64,000 bases of DNA from VXYL01 sp965199945 (GCA_965199945.1 OZ241354.1:1736001-1800000); one strand, 5' to 3'; positions 52,518 to 62,230 are shown, counted from the first letter of the stretch. A program made the numbers and translations. The notes: generated from the letters alone by a model not told the origin.

Positions 52518-55500
52518 TTGGCCGCGCTGGCGTCTGGGCCGGCCGCGGCGCAGACCCTCACCATCTCCGTGGCCGGCAACTGTGCCGGCACCCCGGCCAA
52601 CTGCGGCACCAGCGGCAACCGCAACGGCGACCGGGACACCACCTGGCCCGGCCTTCAAGTCGATGAAGGGGACACGATTACCTTCACTTCAACGTTGAGC
52701 GGCGTTACGGGCAGTTTCATTGTGAGCGTTAGCCAGTCTGGAAGCGGCGATGCGTGGAACACCAGTGACTTGAACATCTCGACCACATCGTTGCTCCCTA
52801 ATACATTTGTTTCATTCTTACAGGCTACTAACGCATTTATGGTTAGGAGCGATGGCGTGCAGGAAGGCGACGAAACGGTGCGGGTCACTCTAGACAGCAT
52901 CACGTCTGACAGCACCGGAACCGTCTCCATCGGCACTCCTTCCTCCGCCACCGTCACCATCCGCGGCACCGACTCCGCCCCGTCCTTCGGCAGCGGCTCC
53001 GTCACCGCCAAGACCTTCACCGCCGGCGCCGCCATCACCGACTTCACGGTGCCCGCCGCCAGCGGCGGCAACGGCGCGATCACCTACGCCGCCTCGAACC
53101 TGCCGGACGGCCTCCGCTTCGACGCCACCGGCACGGACTCGCCCGGCTGCCCGGGCACGGAGGCGCGGGAAATCTGCGGCACGCCCACCACGGCCACGGC
53201 CGGCGCCCAGACGGTGACCATCACCGCGAGGGACGCGGACTCCAACACCATGAACACGGATCGCGCCAGCCTGACCTTCTCCGTCACGGTGAACGTTCTG
53301 GACACCGCGCCCTCCTTCGGCAGCGGCTCCGTCTCCAACAAGACGTACATCGCCGGCCAGGCCATCACGGACTTCACCGTGCCGGCCGCCAGCGGCGGCA
53401 ACGGCGCGATCACCTACGCCGCCGCCAACCTGCCCGACGGCCTCGTGTTCGACGCCACGGGCACGGACACGCCCGGCTGCACGGGCACGGAGGCGCGCGA
53501 GATCTGCGGCACCCCCACCACGGCCGGCGCGGCCCGGACCGTCACCATCACCGCCGACGACGCGGACGCCAACATGGCATCGAGCGACCAGGGCATGCTG
53601 ACGTTCACCATCGCCGTGGACGCGGACACCGCGCCGTCCTTCGGCATGGGTTCCGTCACCGCCAGGACCTACGTCGCCAGCTCCGCCATCGACGAGTTCC
53701 AGGTTCCCGCCGCCAGCGGCGGCAACGGAACCATCGTGTACGCGGCCTCCGGCCTGCCGGCGGGCCTCGTCTTCGACGCCACCGGCACGGACACCAACGG
53801 CTGCCCGGGCACCGAGGCGCGGGAGATCTGCGGCACCCCCACCACCGCCGCCTCCGCCGTCACCGTCACCATCGCCGCGCGCGACTCGGACGGCAACACG
53901 ATGAACACGGACCGCGCCACGCTGACGTTCAGCGTCACCGTGGCCGCGAACGCCGTCCCCACCTTCGGCAGCGGCTCCGTCACGGCCAGGACCTTCGTCG
54001 TCGGCCAGGCCATCGACGAGTTCACCGTGCCGGCCGCCAGCGGCGGAAACGGAACCATCACGTACGACGCCTCGAACCTGCCGGACGGGCTGCGCTTCGA
54101 CGCCACCGGGTCGGACTCGCCCGGCTGCCCGGGCAGCCAGGCGCGGCGGGTGTGCGGCACGCCGACCACCGCAGCCGCGGCGGCGACGGTGACCATCACC
54201 GCGCAGGACGGCGACGCCAACATGGCCGCCGGCGACCGCGGCCTGCTGACGTTCTCCGTCACGGTGGAGACGGACGCCGCGCCGGACTTCGGCATGGGCT
54301 CCGTCTCCGACGCGGTCTTCGCCGTGAACACCGCCATCGCCGAGTTCACGGTTCCCGCCGCCAGCGGCGGCAACGGCGCCATCGTCTACACGGCCTCCGG
54401 CCTGCCCACGGGCCTGGTGTTCGACGCCACCGGGTCGGACACGCCCGGCTGCACGGGCACGGAGGCGCGGGAGGTCTGCGGCACCCCGACCGCCATCGGC
54501 GGCCCCACGACCGTCACCGTCACGGCGCGCGACTCGGACTCGAACCTGGGCGCCGGCGACCGCGACACGCTGACGTTCACGATCACCGTGTCGTCGGACG
54601 CCCCGCCGTCCTTCGGCAGCGGCGCGGTGCCGGAGAAGGCGTTCATCCTCAACACGGCCATCGCCGACTTCGTGGTTCCGGCGGCCAGCGGCGGCAACGG
54701 CGCGATCACCTACGCGGCCTCCGGCCTGCCCACGGGCCTCGTGTTCGACGCCACCGGGTCGGACACGCCCGGCTGCACGGGCAGCGAAGCGCGGGAGGTC
54801 TGCGGTACGCCCTCCGTCGCCGGCACGGGCACGGTCACCATCACGGCGGACGACGCGGACACCAACATGGCCCCGGGCGACCGCGCCACCCTGTCGTTCG
54901 CCTACGGCGTGGCGGCCGACACCGCGCCGACGTTCGGCATGGCGTCCGTCAGCGCCAAGACCTTCCCCGCCGGCGCGGCGATCACGGAGTTCGCGGTTCC
55001 CGCCGCCAGCGGCGGCAACGGCACCCTGGGCTACGCCGCCGCCAACCTGCCGAGCGGCCTCGTCTTCGACGCCACCGGCATGGACACGCCGGGCTGTCCG
55101 GGCACCGAGGCGAGGGAGGTCTGCGGAACGCCGGACGCGGCCACCTCCGGCGCGGTGACGGTGACCGTCACCGCGATCGACCTGGACGCCAACACCGCCC
55201 CGACCGACCGCGCCGCGCTGACGTTCACGGTCACGGTGACCGCCGGCGCGTCCCTCGCCTCCAGCCCCTCGCCCCTCGCCGAGGCGAACCTGCACGGCGC
55301 GTCGCTCACGGTCACGCTCATCGGCGTGACGTACGCCAGCGGCGTCTCCGCGTCGAGCTTCCAGCTGGCGACCACGCCGACGATCCCCGGCCTCTCCATC
55401 GCCAGCGTGTCGGGCGGCGCCGCGGGAACCGCCGTCGCCACGCTGACGCTGGCCACCGGCGCCGGCTACGACGTCGACGCCGCCGCCACGCTGTCGGTGA

Positions 55501-57890
55501 CCGTGCTGGCCGCGGCCCACTCCGGCGCCAGCGACGTCGCGAGCGGTTCGCTGCCGGTGACCCCCACCGCGCCGGCCGTGGTCGTCTCCCGAACGAGCCT
55601 GTCCCTCGACGAAGACCCGGGCGCGGACGACGCGAACCAGGGAACGTACACGCTGGTCCTGGACACCCGCCCCACGGGCTGCACCAACGGCGTGGGCGTC
55701 TCCGTCACGAGCGGCAACCCGGACGTGACCCCGGAGCCGACGACGCTGACTTTCACCCCCGACGACTGGAACGCGCCGCAGACCGTGACGGTCACCGCGG
55801 AGCAGGACGACGACGGCGCCGACGACCGCGCCACTCTCCGCCACGCGGTCACGACGGCCTGCGCCGCCGCCGGCTACCCGGCGACCCTCGCCGTCCCGAG
55901 CGTCGAAGTGGCGGTGAACGACGACGACGCGCCGCCGCCGGCCGGCGACGTCCCGACCGAGGTGCGCGCCGAAGCCACCGCGACCGGCCTGCTGGTCACC
56001 TGGACGGCCGCCGCCGGCGCCGCCTCGTACAAGGTGCAGTGGCGCCTCGCCGGGCAGGAATGGTCCTCGTCGCGGCAGGAGGAGACGACCGCGACGCGGA
56101 TCGAACTCGACGGCCTTGCGCCGGGCGGCTACGAAGTGCGCGTGGTGGCGGTGGCCGACGGGCAGGACGGCGCGGCCTCCGCCGCCGCGGCGGGGGAAGT
56201 GGCGGAGCCCGTCAACGCCCCGCCGCACCTGGCGGAGGAACTGCCGGACTTGGAACTCGACGTCGGCGAGACGCGGACGGTCGGCCTCGACGCGGCCTTC
56301 GAGGACCCGAACGGCGACCGCCTGCGCTACGCGGCGTCCTCCGACGGCGCCGCCGTCTCGGTTCGCGCGACCTCCGGCGGGCTGCGCGTCCGCGGCGTCC
56401 GCCCGGGCGAAGCGACGGTCACGGTCACCGCGACCGACCCCGAGGGCCTGGGCGCCACGGCAACGTTCGACGTCGCGGTCGGCGCCCTGCTGTCCCTGTC
56501 CGGCGACGCCGCGGCGCCGGAGGGCGGCGCAATCGTCCTGACGGCGACCCTGGGCCGGCCGCTCGCCGAACCCCTCGCCGTCTCCTGGCGCATCGCCCCC
56601 GACGACGACCCCGCGACGCCCGACGCGGACGCCAGCGACTACGAGAGCGCGGGCGCAGCGACGATCCCGGCGGGCGAAACCGCCGCGGACATCGAGATCG
56701 CCGTCGTCGACGACGCCGACATCGAGCCGGCGCGGGAACGCTTCGTCGTCGCCCTCGACGAACCGCAGACCGCGAACGTCGGCCTCTCGCGCCGCGCCCG
56801 GGCGACGGCCACGATCCAGGAGGGCGTCTGCGACCGCACGCCGGCCGTGCGCGACGCGCTGGCGCGCGGCTGGCGCGACTGCCGCTGGCCGCGCCCCGCC
56901 GACCTCGCCCGCATCCCGGCGCTGGACCTGAATGCCCGCGGCATCGACGCCCTGCGCGGGAACGACCTGCTGGGCCTCGCCGGCCTCGAACGCCTCGGCC
57001 TGCGCGGCAACGCGCTCGCCGCGCTGCCCGCCGGCCTGCTCTCGCACGCGCCGCGCCTGGAAAGCCTCGACCTCTCCGCCAACGCCCTCGAAGCCCTGCC
57101 GCCCGCCCTGTTCGCCGGCCTCCGCCGCCTGCGCGAAGTCTCCGTCGAAGACAACCCAGGCACCCCCTTCGGACTGGCGCTGGAACTGGTTCGCACCGAC
57201 GCCGCCCCCTGGACGCCCGGCCCGGCGACGATCTCCGCCCGCGCCGCCCTCGGCGCCCCGTTCCCGCTGGCGGCGACGCTGGCTGCCGCCCCAACGCCCG
57301 CCGCCGAGACCGCCCTGCCCGCCGCCGTGGCAGTCGCCGCCGGCGAGACCACGGGCACGACGTTCACGGCGGCCCAGCCCCCCGGATCGCCCCTGGCCCT
57401 CCGCGCCGACGCCCCGCCATTGCCGACGACGCAGTGCAACGGAACGCCCTGCTTCCGCGGCTTCGAGACCGTTCCGGGCACCCCCCTGATCCTCTTCCAC
57501 CGCCCGCCGCGGCCGCTGGCAGCGCCCGCCCCGGAACCGCTCGCCGCCGGCGACTCCCTGCGCCTCCCGCTCGCCTCGCTGGTCGCCCCCGGCGACGCTC
57601 CCGACGGCATGGCGTGGGCCGCATCGTCGTCGGACGCCTCCATCGCGACGGCGCGCATCGTCGGCGCCGTCTTGCTGGTGCAGCCCGAGCCGGCCAGCGA
57701 AGGCACGGCGCGGATCACCCTCGTCGCCACCGACGCCCTCGGCTTCGCCACGACGGTGCGCTTCGAGGTGCAGGTCGAGTTCCACTGGCCCCACAACCCG
57801 TCCCGCGGCTGGCGCAGCACCCTCGGCAACGCGACGCCGAACGCGGACGCGCCAGCAAGCGCCACGTCCCCACCGACCGCCCGCCAATAG
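52518..57890 (+). CDS. Giant repeat surface protein (Ig-like repeats, FN3, cadherin-like, Calx-beta, LRR)
   Basis: The frame encodes at least 1790 residues. In order from about residue 150 it has seven Ig-like repeats of about 108 residues, a further Ig-like block, FN3 (about 1150-1240), a cadherin-like block (about 1245-1330), a Calx-beta domain (about 1335-1430) and a leucine-rich stretch (GLERLGLRGNALAALPAGLL, about 1490-1550). Each repeat keeps two cysteines (GCPGTEAREICGTP). The TTG start used here lies inside the signal peptide. The true start is probably GTG 52405 when the poly-C tract permits. No C-terminal anchor is obvious. A secreted adhesin is likely. Confidence 0.82.
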   Translation: MAALASGPAAAQTLTISVAGNCAGTPANCGTSGNRNGDRDTTWPGLQVDEGDTITFTSTLSGVTGSFIVSVSQSGSGDAWNTSDLNISTTSLLPNTFVSFLQATNAFMVRSDGVQEGDETVRVTLDSITSDSTGTVSIGTPSSATVTIRGTDSAPSFGSGSVTAKTFTAGAAITDFTVPAASGGNGAITYAASNLPDGLRFDATGTDSPGCPGTEAREICGTPTTATAGAQTVTITARDADSNTMNTDRASLTFSVTVNVLDTAPSFGSGSVSNKTYIAGQAITDFTVPAASGGNGAITYAAANLPDGLVFDATGTDTPGCTGTEAREICGTPTTAGAARTVTITADDADANMASSDQGMLTFTIAVDADTAPSFGMGSVTARTYVASSAIDEFQVPAASGGNGTIVYAASGLPAGLVFDATGTDTNGCPGTEAREICGTPTTAASAVTVTIAARDSDGNTMNTDRATLTFSVTVAANAVPTFGSGSVTARTFVVGQAIDEFTVPAASGGNGTITYDASNLPDGLRFDATGSDSPGCPGSQARRVCGTPTTAAAAATVTITAQDGDANMAAGDRGLLTFSVTVETDAAPDFGMGSVSDAVFAVNTAIAEFTVPAASGGNGAIVYTASGLPTGLVFDATGSDTPGCTGTEAREVCGTPTAIGGPTTVTVTARDSDSNLGAGDRDTLTFTITVSSDAPPSFGSGAVPEKAFILNTAIADFVVPAASGGNGAITYAASGLPTGLVFDATGSDTPGCTGSEAREVCGTPSVAGTGTVTITADDADTNMAPGDRATLSFAYGVAADTAPTFGMASVSAKTFPAGAAITEFAVPAASGGNGTLGYAAANLPSGLVFDATGMDTPGCPGTEAREVCGTPDAATSGAVTVTVTAIDLDANTAPTDRAALTFTVTVTAGASLASSPSPLAEANLHGASLTVTLIGVTYASGVSASSFQLATTPTIPGLSIASVSGGAAGTAVATLTLATGAGYDVDAAATLSVTVLAAAHSGASDVASGSLPVTPTAPAVVVSRTSLSLDEDPGADDANQGTYTLVLDTRPTGCTNGVGVSVTSGNPDVTPEPTTLTFTPDDWNAPQTVTVTAEQDDDGADDRATLRHAVTTACAAAGYPATLAVPSVEVAVNDDDAPPPAGDVPTEVRAEATATGLLVTWTAAAGAASYKVQWRLAGQEWSSSRQEETTATRIELDGLAPGGYEVRVVAVADGQDGAASAAAAGEVAEPVNAPPHLAEELPDLELDVGETRTVGLDAAFEDPNGDRLRYAASSDGAAVSVRATSGGLRVRGVRPGEATVTVTATDPEGLGATATFDVAVGALLSLSGDAAAPEGGAIVLTATLGRPLAEPLAVSWRIAPDDDPATPDADASDYESAGAATIPAGETAADIEIAVVDDADIEPARERFVVALDEPQTANVGLSRRARATATIQEGVCDRTPAVRDALARGWRDCRWPRPADLARIPALDLNARGIDALRGNDLLGLAGLERLGLRGNALAALPAGLLSHAPRLESLDLSANALEALPPALFAGLRRLREVSVEDNPGTPFGLALELVRTDAAPWTPGPATISARAALGAPFPLAATLAAAPTPAAETALPAAVAVAAGETTGTTFTAAQPPGSPLALRADAPPLPTTQCNGTPCFRGFETVPGTPLILFHRPPRPLAAPAPEPLAAGDSLRLPLASLVAPGDAPDGMAWAASSSDASIATARIVGAVLLVQPEPASEGTARITLVATDALGFATTVRFEVQVEFHWPHNPSRGWRSTLGNATPNADAPASATSPPTARQ
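52971..55245 (+). repeat. Seven tandem coding repeats of about 324 bp
   Basis: Units start at about 52971, 53301, 53625, 53949, 54273, 54597 and 54918. Each encodes PSFGSGSV-like, FTVPAASGGNG, FDATGTD and AREICGTP blocks. Nucleotide similarity is high between units (for example CCCGCCGCCAGCGGCGGCAA recurs), so recombination between units can change the repeat number. Confidence 0.9.
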
Positions 57891-58048
57891 CCGCGCCGAA
57901 CTCCCCTGCGCTCCAAGCGCGGAACGGGCCTGTCAGCCAGCGGCGTCATGGCGAGGCACGAGCGTTGCCGCGTTGCCGCGTCACCTGCGGGAGAGCGACG
58001 TTTTGGGGCGCTATACTCCACGGCGTCTCGCTGCCGACGGAGACTGTC

Positions 58049-58258
58049 GTGGGCTATCCGACGAACAAGGAAGGCCTGCGCGGGCTCGCCCGCGCCACCT
58101 ATCACTGCACCGTGCCCATCGACGAAATCGCGCACCCGTTCGTGCCGCCTTCGGAGGATCAGCCACGGCCATCGTCGTGGCGCCGGCACCAAATGCGCGA
58201 GCTCAACCGCGCTCTGCGGGACGGACGCGACGAGACGCCCGATTCAACGGAACGCTGA
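58049..58258 (+). CDS. Small hypothetical protein ahead of PIN-domain protein
   Basis: The 69-residue protein (GYPTNKEGLRGLARATYHCT...) has a charged C-terminal half (QMRELNRALRDGRDE). The GTG start is supported by GGAGA five bases upstream. A TATACT at 58012-58017 may be a -10 box. It lies 23 bases before a PIN-domain gene, so an antitoxin role is plausible but unproven; no DNA-binding motif is recognisable. Confidence 0.5.
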   Translation: MGYPTNKEGLRGLARATYHCTVPIDEIAHPFVPPSEDQPRPSSWRRHQMRELNRALRDGRDETPDSTER

Positions 58259-58281
58259 GGCGGTCGCAAGCGAGTCGGGCA

Positions 58282-59073
58282 ATGGACGACAGCATCGCCT
58301 TCGACACCAACATGCTCGCCAAGCCCACGCCTCGGCGTCTGATGACGCTGTGGCTCGAGCAGGCCGACTGCCGGACCGTCGTTCTCCCTCGGGTCTACAA
58401 GGAACTCACGGCATCGTCCTTGGCGCAACGCGACAAGCGACACAAGGACCGGAACATCCAAGCGGAGACGTGGGATCGCGCAATCCAATCGCCCGACTCC
58501 CCCTACCTCTTGGTGGAACTGAGCGACGATCAGCAGGACGCCGCCGCCGAGTTCTTGAGGCGGTTCAACCTGCGGTGCTTCCCGTCCCTCAACGAAGTGG
58601 GAGAGATCGCCCGAAGCCCCGACGCGGAGATCATCGCGCAAGGGTTGGCGTTCGGCGCCGACATCATCATCACCAACAACATGCGCAGCATCGACCACTT
58701 CGAGGTGAACGCGGTCGCCACCGCCCACTTCGGGCGGAACTCCGGCCTTCTCGTCACCGCCGACAACGCCGTGCTCTCCGCCCACCCCTCGGGCGAGGCA
58801 TCCCGCCACCTGCTGGCGACGGCTCTGGCGTCGTCTTGGCCGGATCATCTGCGTCAGCTCGACGTGGCGGAAGCCAAGTTGGTCTTGGACGGCCTGTGCG
58901 CCAGGCTCGCTGCAGGCGTGAACATGCCAGACGCCGCGCAGCGGCTCCTCAATGCCTACGACATCGACGAAGATTTGGAAGGGCTGCTGCGCGACGCGCA
59001 CGCACTGGCATCGAAATCCATCGCGCTCGCCGTGGAGAGACAGCGCGCCGACCAGCGCCGTGCCGTGCAGTGA
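58282..59073 (+). CDS. PIN-domain-like protein, candidate RNase
   Basis: The 263-residue protein starts with the PIN motif IAFDTNML (aspartate 8). It has further acidic positions (PDAEIIAQGLAFGADIIITN near residues 112-132, then HFGRNSGLLVTADNA) at the spacing expected for the four-acid active site. Its length exceeds simple VapC toxins (about 130-150) and the C-terminal 90 residues are helical and unassigned. With the small upstream gene it may form a toxin-antitoxin unit. Confidence 0.65.
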   Translation: MDDSIAFDTNMLAKPTPRRLMTLWLEQADCRTVVLPRVYKELTASSLAQRDKRHKDRNIQAETWDRAIQSPDSPYLLVELSDDQQDAAAEFLRRFNLRCFPSLNEVGEIARSPDAEIIAQGLAFGADIIITNNMRSIDHFEVNAVATAHFGRNSGLLVTADNAVLSAHPSGEASRHLLATALASSWPDHLRQLDVAEAKLVLDGLCARLAAGVNMPDAAQRLLNAYDIDEDLEGLLRDAHALASKSIALAVERQRADQRRAVQ

Positions 59074-59078
59074 CGGGT

Positions 59079-59100
59079 GTGCGACAAATTTGGGTAAGTG
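59079..59100 (+). repeat. Short repeated motif ahead of the DUF4143 ATPase gene
   Basis: GTGCGACAAAT...GGTAAGTG here ends with the GTG start of the ATPase. A near copy (one extra base, one substitution) is at 33268-33290. It may be the 5' leader of a gene family that moves as a unit, or the boundary of a mobile cassette. Confidence 0.5.
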
Positions 59101-60348
59101 TTCGCCAACGTCTCACAGCCCGTCCTCGAAGAGCTGCTCGGCGAGTTCCGCATCGTCTATTTGGCCGGGCCGCGGCAGGCCGGGAAGACGACGCTCGCCC
59201 GCCTGGTCGCCCGCGACTTGGAAATGGAATACATCACGCTGGACGATCAATCGGCCTTGGCTTCCGCGCAAACCGATCCCCACGGCTTCGTCCAATTGCT
59301 GGGGCGCAGATCCGCGGTCCTCGACGAGTTCCAGTACGCGCCGACCCTGATCGCCGCCATCAAGGAGACCTCGGACAAACTCGAGCCGCACGAGAGGGGC
59401 AAGTTCCTGCTCACCGGTTCCGCGCGCACGCAGGAATCGTTGCCCGGCCACATGGCGCGGCTGGAACTGCTGCCGCTGGCGATTGCGGAACTCCGCGGCC
59501 AGCCGCTGAATCTCGTCGACCATCTGTGGGCCGGCGACTTCACCAGCGCGCCAACCACCCCGACGACACGGGAGGAAATCGCCAGCTTGGTGCTGCGCGG
59601 CGGCTATCCCGAGGTGCAGAGCAAAAGCCGACGCGGCAAGCAGGCGTGGTTCCGCTCGTACATGGACGGCCGGCTCTACAAGGACTTCGAGACCTTGCAC
59701 GCCGCCCGCGGCGACTACCTCTCGAAACTGCGCGCCCTGGCGCCGTGGTTGGCTGGCGTCAGCGGCAACCTGCTGAAGTACGCGAACACCGCCAACGACC
59801 TCGAACTCGACGACCGCCTAAGCAAGCGCTACGTCGAAGTGCTGGAACTCATGCACATCGTTCGCCGTCTGCCGGCATGGCCCAAGGGCCGAGCCAAGCG
59901 CCAGGCAACGCGCATGCCCAAGCTCCACTATGTCGACACCGGGCTGGCCTGCCATCTGCTTGGACTGCGCGGCGAACGGCAGCTGTTGGCAAGCCCGCAC
60001 TACGGCGGCCTGCTCGAGAGCCTGGTCTGCATGGAGTTCTGCAAGCACAACGCCTGGGCCGAGGAGGAAGTCGACCTGTGGCACTTCAGGGACAAGCGCA
60101 AGCGCGAGGTGGACATCGTCATGGAACACGGCGACTCGCGCATCATCGGCGTGGAAGTGAAGGCGTCGGCAAGCGTCCGCAAGGAAGACTTCCTGGGTCT
60201 CGCCGCGTTGGCCGAGTCCGCCGGCGACACGTTCGAGCGAGGAGTTCTGTTCTTCGGCGGGCAGGATGTGCTGCCGTTCAGCGTCGGGGGGCGGCGCTTT
60301 CACGCGTTGCCATTGGGAATGCTGCTGGGTTCTGGCCAGGTGCCATGA
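59098..60348 (+). CDS. AAA ATPase with DUF4143 domain
   Basis: This 416-residue protein has Walker A AGPRQAGKTTLARLVA at about residues 22-37, Walker B-like VLDEFQYAP near 77 and the sensor FLLTGSART. The DUF4143 C-terminal part has a DIV...VEVKAS pattern near 340-360 that resembles PD-(D/E)XK nucleases. The GTG start is consistent with relatives. These ATPases are frequent in accessory regions and their function is unsettled. It follows the PIN gene by 24 bases. Confidence 0.85.
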   Translation: MFANVSQPVLEELLGEFRIVYLAGPRQAGKTTLARLVARDLEMEYITLDDQSALASAQTDPHGFVQLLGRRSAVLDEFQYAPTLIAAIKETSDKLEPHERGKFLLTGSARTQESLPGHMARLELLPLAIAELRGQPLNLVDHLWAGDFTSAPTTPTTREEIASLVLRGGYPEVQSKSRRGKQAWFRSYMDGRLYKDFETLHAARGDYLSKLRALAPWLAGVSGNLLKYANTANDLELDDRLSKRYVEVLELMHIVRRLPAWPKGRAKRQATRMPKLHYVDTGLACHLLGLRGERQLLASPHYGGLLESLVCMEFCKHNAWAEEEVDLWHFRDKRKREVDIVMEHGDSRIIGVEVKASASVRKEDFLGLAALAESAGDTFERGVLFFGGQDVLPFSVGGRRFHALPLGMLLGSGQVP

Positions 60349-60400
60349 ATCGCGACAGGCTGCACACTCTGCCGGAGCCGAGCGCCGGCGGCAAGCGGCA

Positions 60401-62230
60401 TCAGCCTCGGTACATGCCCTCGATCAGCTCCCCGTACTTCTCGTTCACCACCTTGCGCTTGAGCTTTTGGGTGGGCGTCAGTTCGTCGTCTTCCGGGTCG
60501 AGCAGCTGGTCGATCAGGCGGAACTTCTTGATCGTCTCCACGCGGGCGAACCGGGCGTTCACGCGCTCGATCTCGCCGTTGACGAGGTCCTGCACCTCCT
60601 GCGCATGGCACAGGCTCGTGTAGTTGGTGAAGGGCACGTCGTTGTCCTGGGCGTACTTGGTGACGTTGTCGTGGTCGATCATGACCAGGCAGGTGAGATA
60701 GGCGCGCCGATCGCCCACCACCACGGCGTCGGTGATGTAGGGCGAGAACTTGAGCTGGTTCTCGATTTCGCTGGGCGTGATGTTCTTGCCGCCGGCGGTG
60801 ATGATGATGTCCTTCATGCGGTCCACCACGTAGACGAAGCCGTCGTCGTCGATGCGGCCCACGTCGCCGGTGTGCAGCCAGCCTTGGCGGATGGTGTCGG
60901 CGGTCTTCTCCGGCTGGTTCCAGTAGCCTTGGATGACGCCTGGGCTGCGGATGACGATCTCGTCGCGCTCGGCAAGCGCCACCTCCACGCCCTCGGCGGC
61001 CTTGCCGACGCTGCCGATGCGGAAGTCGCCGGGCAGATTGGCCGTTGCGATGCCGGTGCATTCGGTCTGCCCGTAGCATTCGTACATGGGCTTGCCGAGT
61101 GCCCAGAACCATTCGATGAGCTCCGGCGCGATGGGCGCGGCGGCGGTGGCGAGCCAGCGGCACTCGTCGATGCCGAGCAGACGGCGGATGTTCTTCAGCA
61201 CCAGCGCATCGGCGCAGCCAGCGGTGGCGCGCAGCAGGAGCGGCAGCGGGCGCGCCGACTTCAGCAAGGCGGCGCGGCGCTCGCCGAGGGCCATCGCCGC
61301 GCGGTAGGCGAGACGCCCCAGCGCCGTCGCCTCCTTGAGCTTGATCTGCACCGTCGAGAACTGCTTCTCCCACACCCGCGGCACGGCGAAATGCACGGTC
61401 GGCGAGACCTCCTGGATGTCCTGGGCCATCGTCTCCGGGTTCTCCACCAGGTTCACCGTCGAGGACGCCTGAATCACCGAGAAGACGTAGAACATGCGCC
61501 CGGCCACGTGGGCAATGGGCAGGAAGCCAAGCTGCTCGTCGGCGCTGCCGATGCCGTAGCAGTCCGCAAGCGTGGCCATCATGAACATCATGTTGCCTTG
61601 GGAGATCATCGCCCCCTTGGGCGGCCCGGTGGTGCCCGAGGTGTAGGTGAGGATCATCAGATCCTCGGGCCGCGCCAGGTCGATCTGCTCGTCCCAGGCC
61701 TGGGGATGCGTCTCGGCGTAGTCGCGCCCGAGATCAAGCAGCGCCTCGAAGGACATGCACATCGGGTCTTCGAAATTGCGCAGCCCTTCCATGTCGAAGA
61801 CGATCACCTTGGCGAGCGTCGGCGTGCGCTCGCGCACCACCAGCACCTTGTCCAGCTGCTCTTCGTCCTCGGCGAAGTAGAAGCGCGTGCCGCTGTCGTT
61901 GATGAGGTATTCCACCTGCGCGGCGGAATCCGTCGGATAGACGCCGTTGGTCACGCCGCCGGCGCAGATGACGCCGAGGTCGGCGAACAGCCACTCCTTG
62001 ACGACTTCGGCGGCCACCGAGCACACGTCGCCGCGCTCGAGCCCCAGCGCCAGCAGGCCGTTGCCCACCAGCCGCGCCTGCTCGCCCCAGTCCGCCCAGG
62101 CGTATTCGTTCCAGATGCCGAAGTCCTTGGCGCGCAAGGCCACCTTGCCGGCGCCGTGTTGCTGCACGCGGCGACGAAACAGCGCCGGCACGGTGGTGCA
62201 GCCGTCGATGCTGGCAGGCGCGGAGGACAT
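60401..62230 (-). CDS. Long-chain acyl-CoA synthetase (AMP-forming)
   Basis: This 609-residue ligase activates fatty acids. It has the P-loop-like LTYTSGTTGPPKGAM near residue 200, YGQTECTGIATANLPG near 395, GWLHTGDVGRIDDDGFVYVV near 455 and the catalytic-lysine region ITAGGKNITPSEIE. Length and motif order fit the long-chain (FadD15/AAE-type) group. The ATG at 62230 is preferred to 62242. It is divergent from the two enoyl-CoA hydratase genes, consistent with fatty-acid degradation. Confidence 0.92.
   Translation of the reverse strand: MSSAPASIDGCTTVPALFRRRVQQHGAGKVALRAKDFGIWNEYAWADWGEQARLVGNGLLALGLERGDVCSVAAEVVKEWLFADLGVICAGGVTNGVYPTDSAAQVEYLINDSGTRFYFAEDEEQLDKVLVVRERTPTLAKVIVFDMEGLRNFEDPMCMSFEALLDLGRDYAETHPQAWDEQIDLARPEDLMILTYTSGTTGPPKGAMISQGNMMFMMATLADCYGIGSADEQLGFLPIAHVAGRMFYVFSVIQASSTVNLVENPETMAQDIQEVSPTVHFAVPRVWEKQFSTVQIKLKEATALGRLAYRAAMALGERRAALLKSARPLPLLLRATAGCADALVLKNIRRLLGIDECRWLATAAAPIAPELIEWFWALGKPMYECYGQTECTGIATANLPGDFRIGSVGKAAEGVEVALAERDEIVIRSPGVIQGYWNQPEKTADTIRQGWLHTGDVGRIDDDGFVYVVDRMKDIIITAGGKNITPSEIENQLKFSPYITDAVVVGDRRAYLTCLVMIDHDNVTKYAQDNDVPFTNYTSLCHAQEVQDLVNGEIERVNARFARVETIKKFRLIDQLLDPEDDELTPTQKLKRKVVNEKYGELIEGMYRG

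Noticed and set aside
52971..55245. CRISPR-like array
   Set aside because: The repeats are about 324 bp, in frame and code for Ig-like domains; no short repeats with unique spacers exist in the window.
52890..57887. A 1665-codon open frame on the minus strand opposite the repeat protein
   Set aside because: It is a shadow frame in very GC-rich repeats. Its product is Arg/Gly/Val-rich without domains, while the plus strand encodes clear Ig-like, FN3, Calx-beta and LRR patterns.
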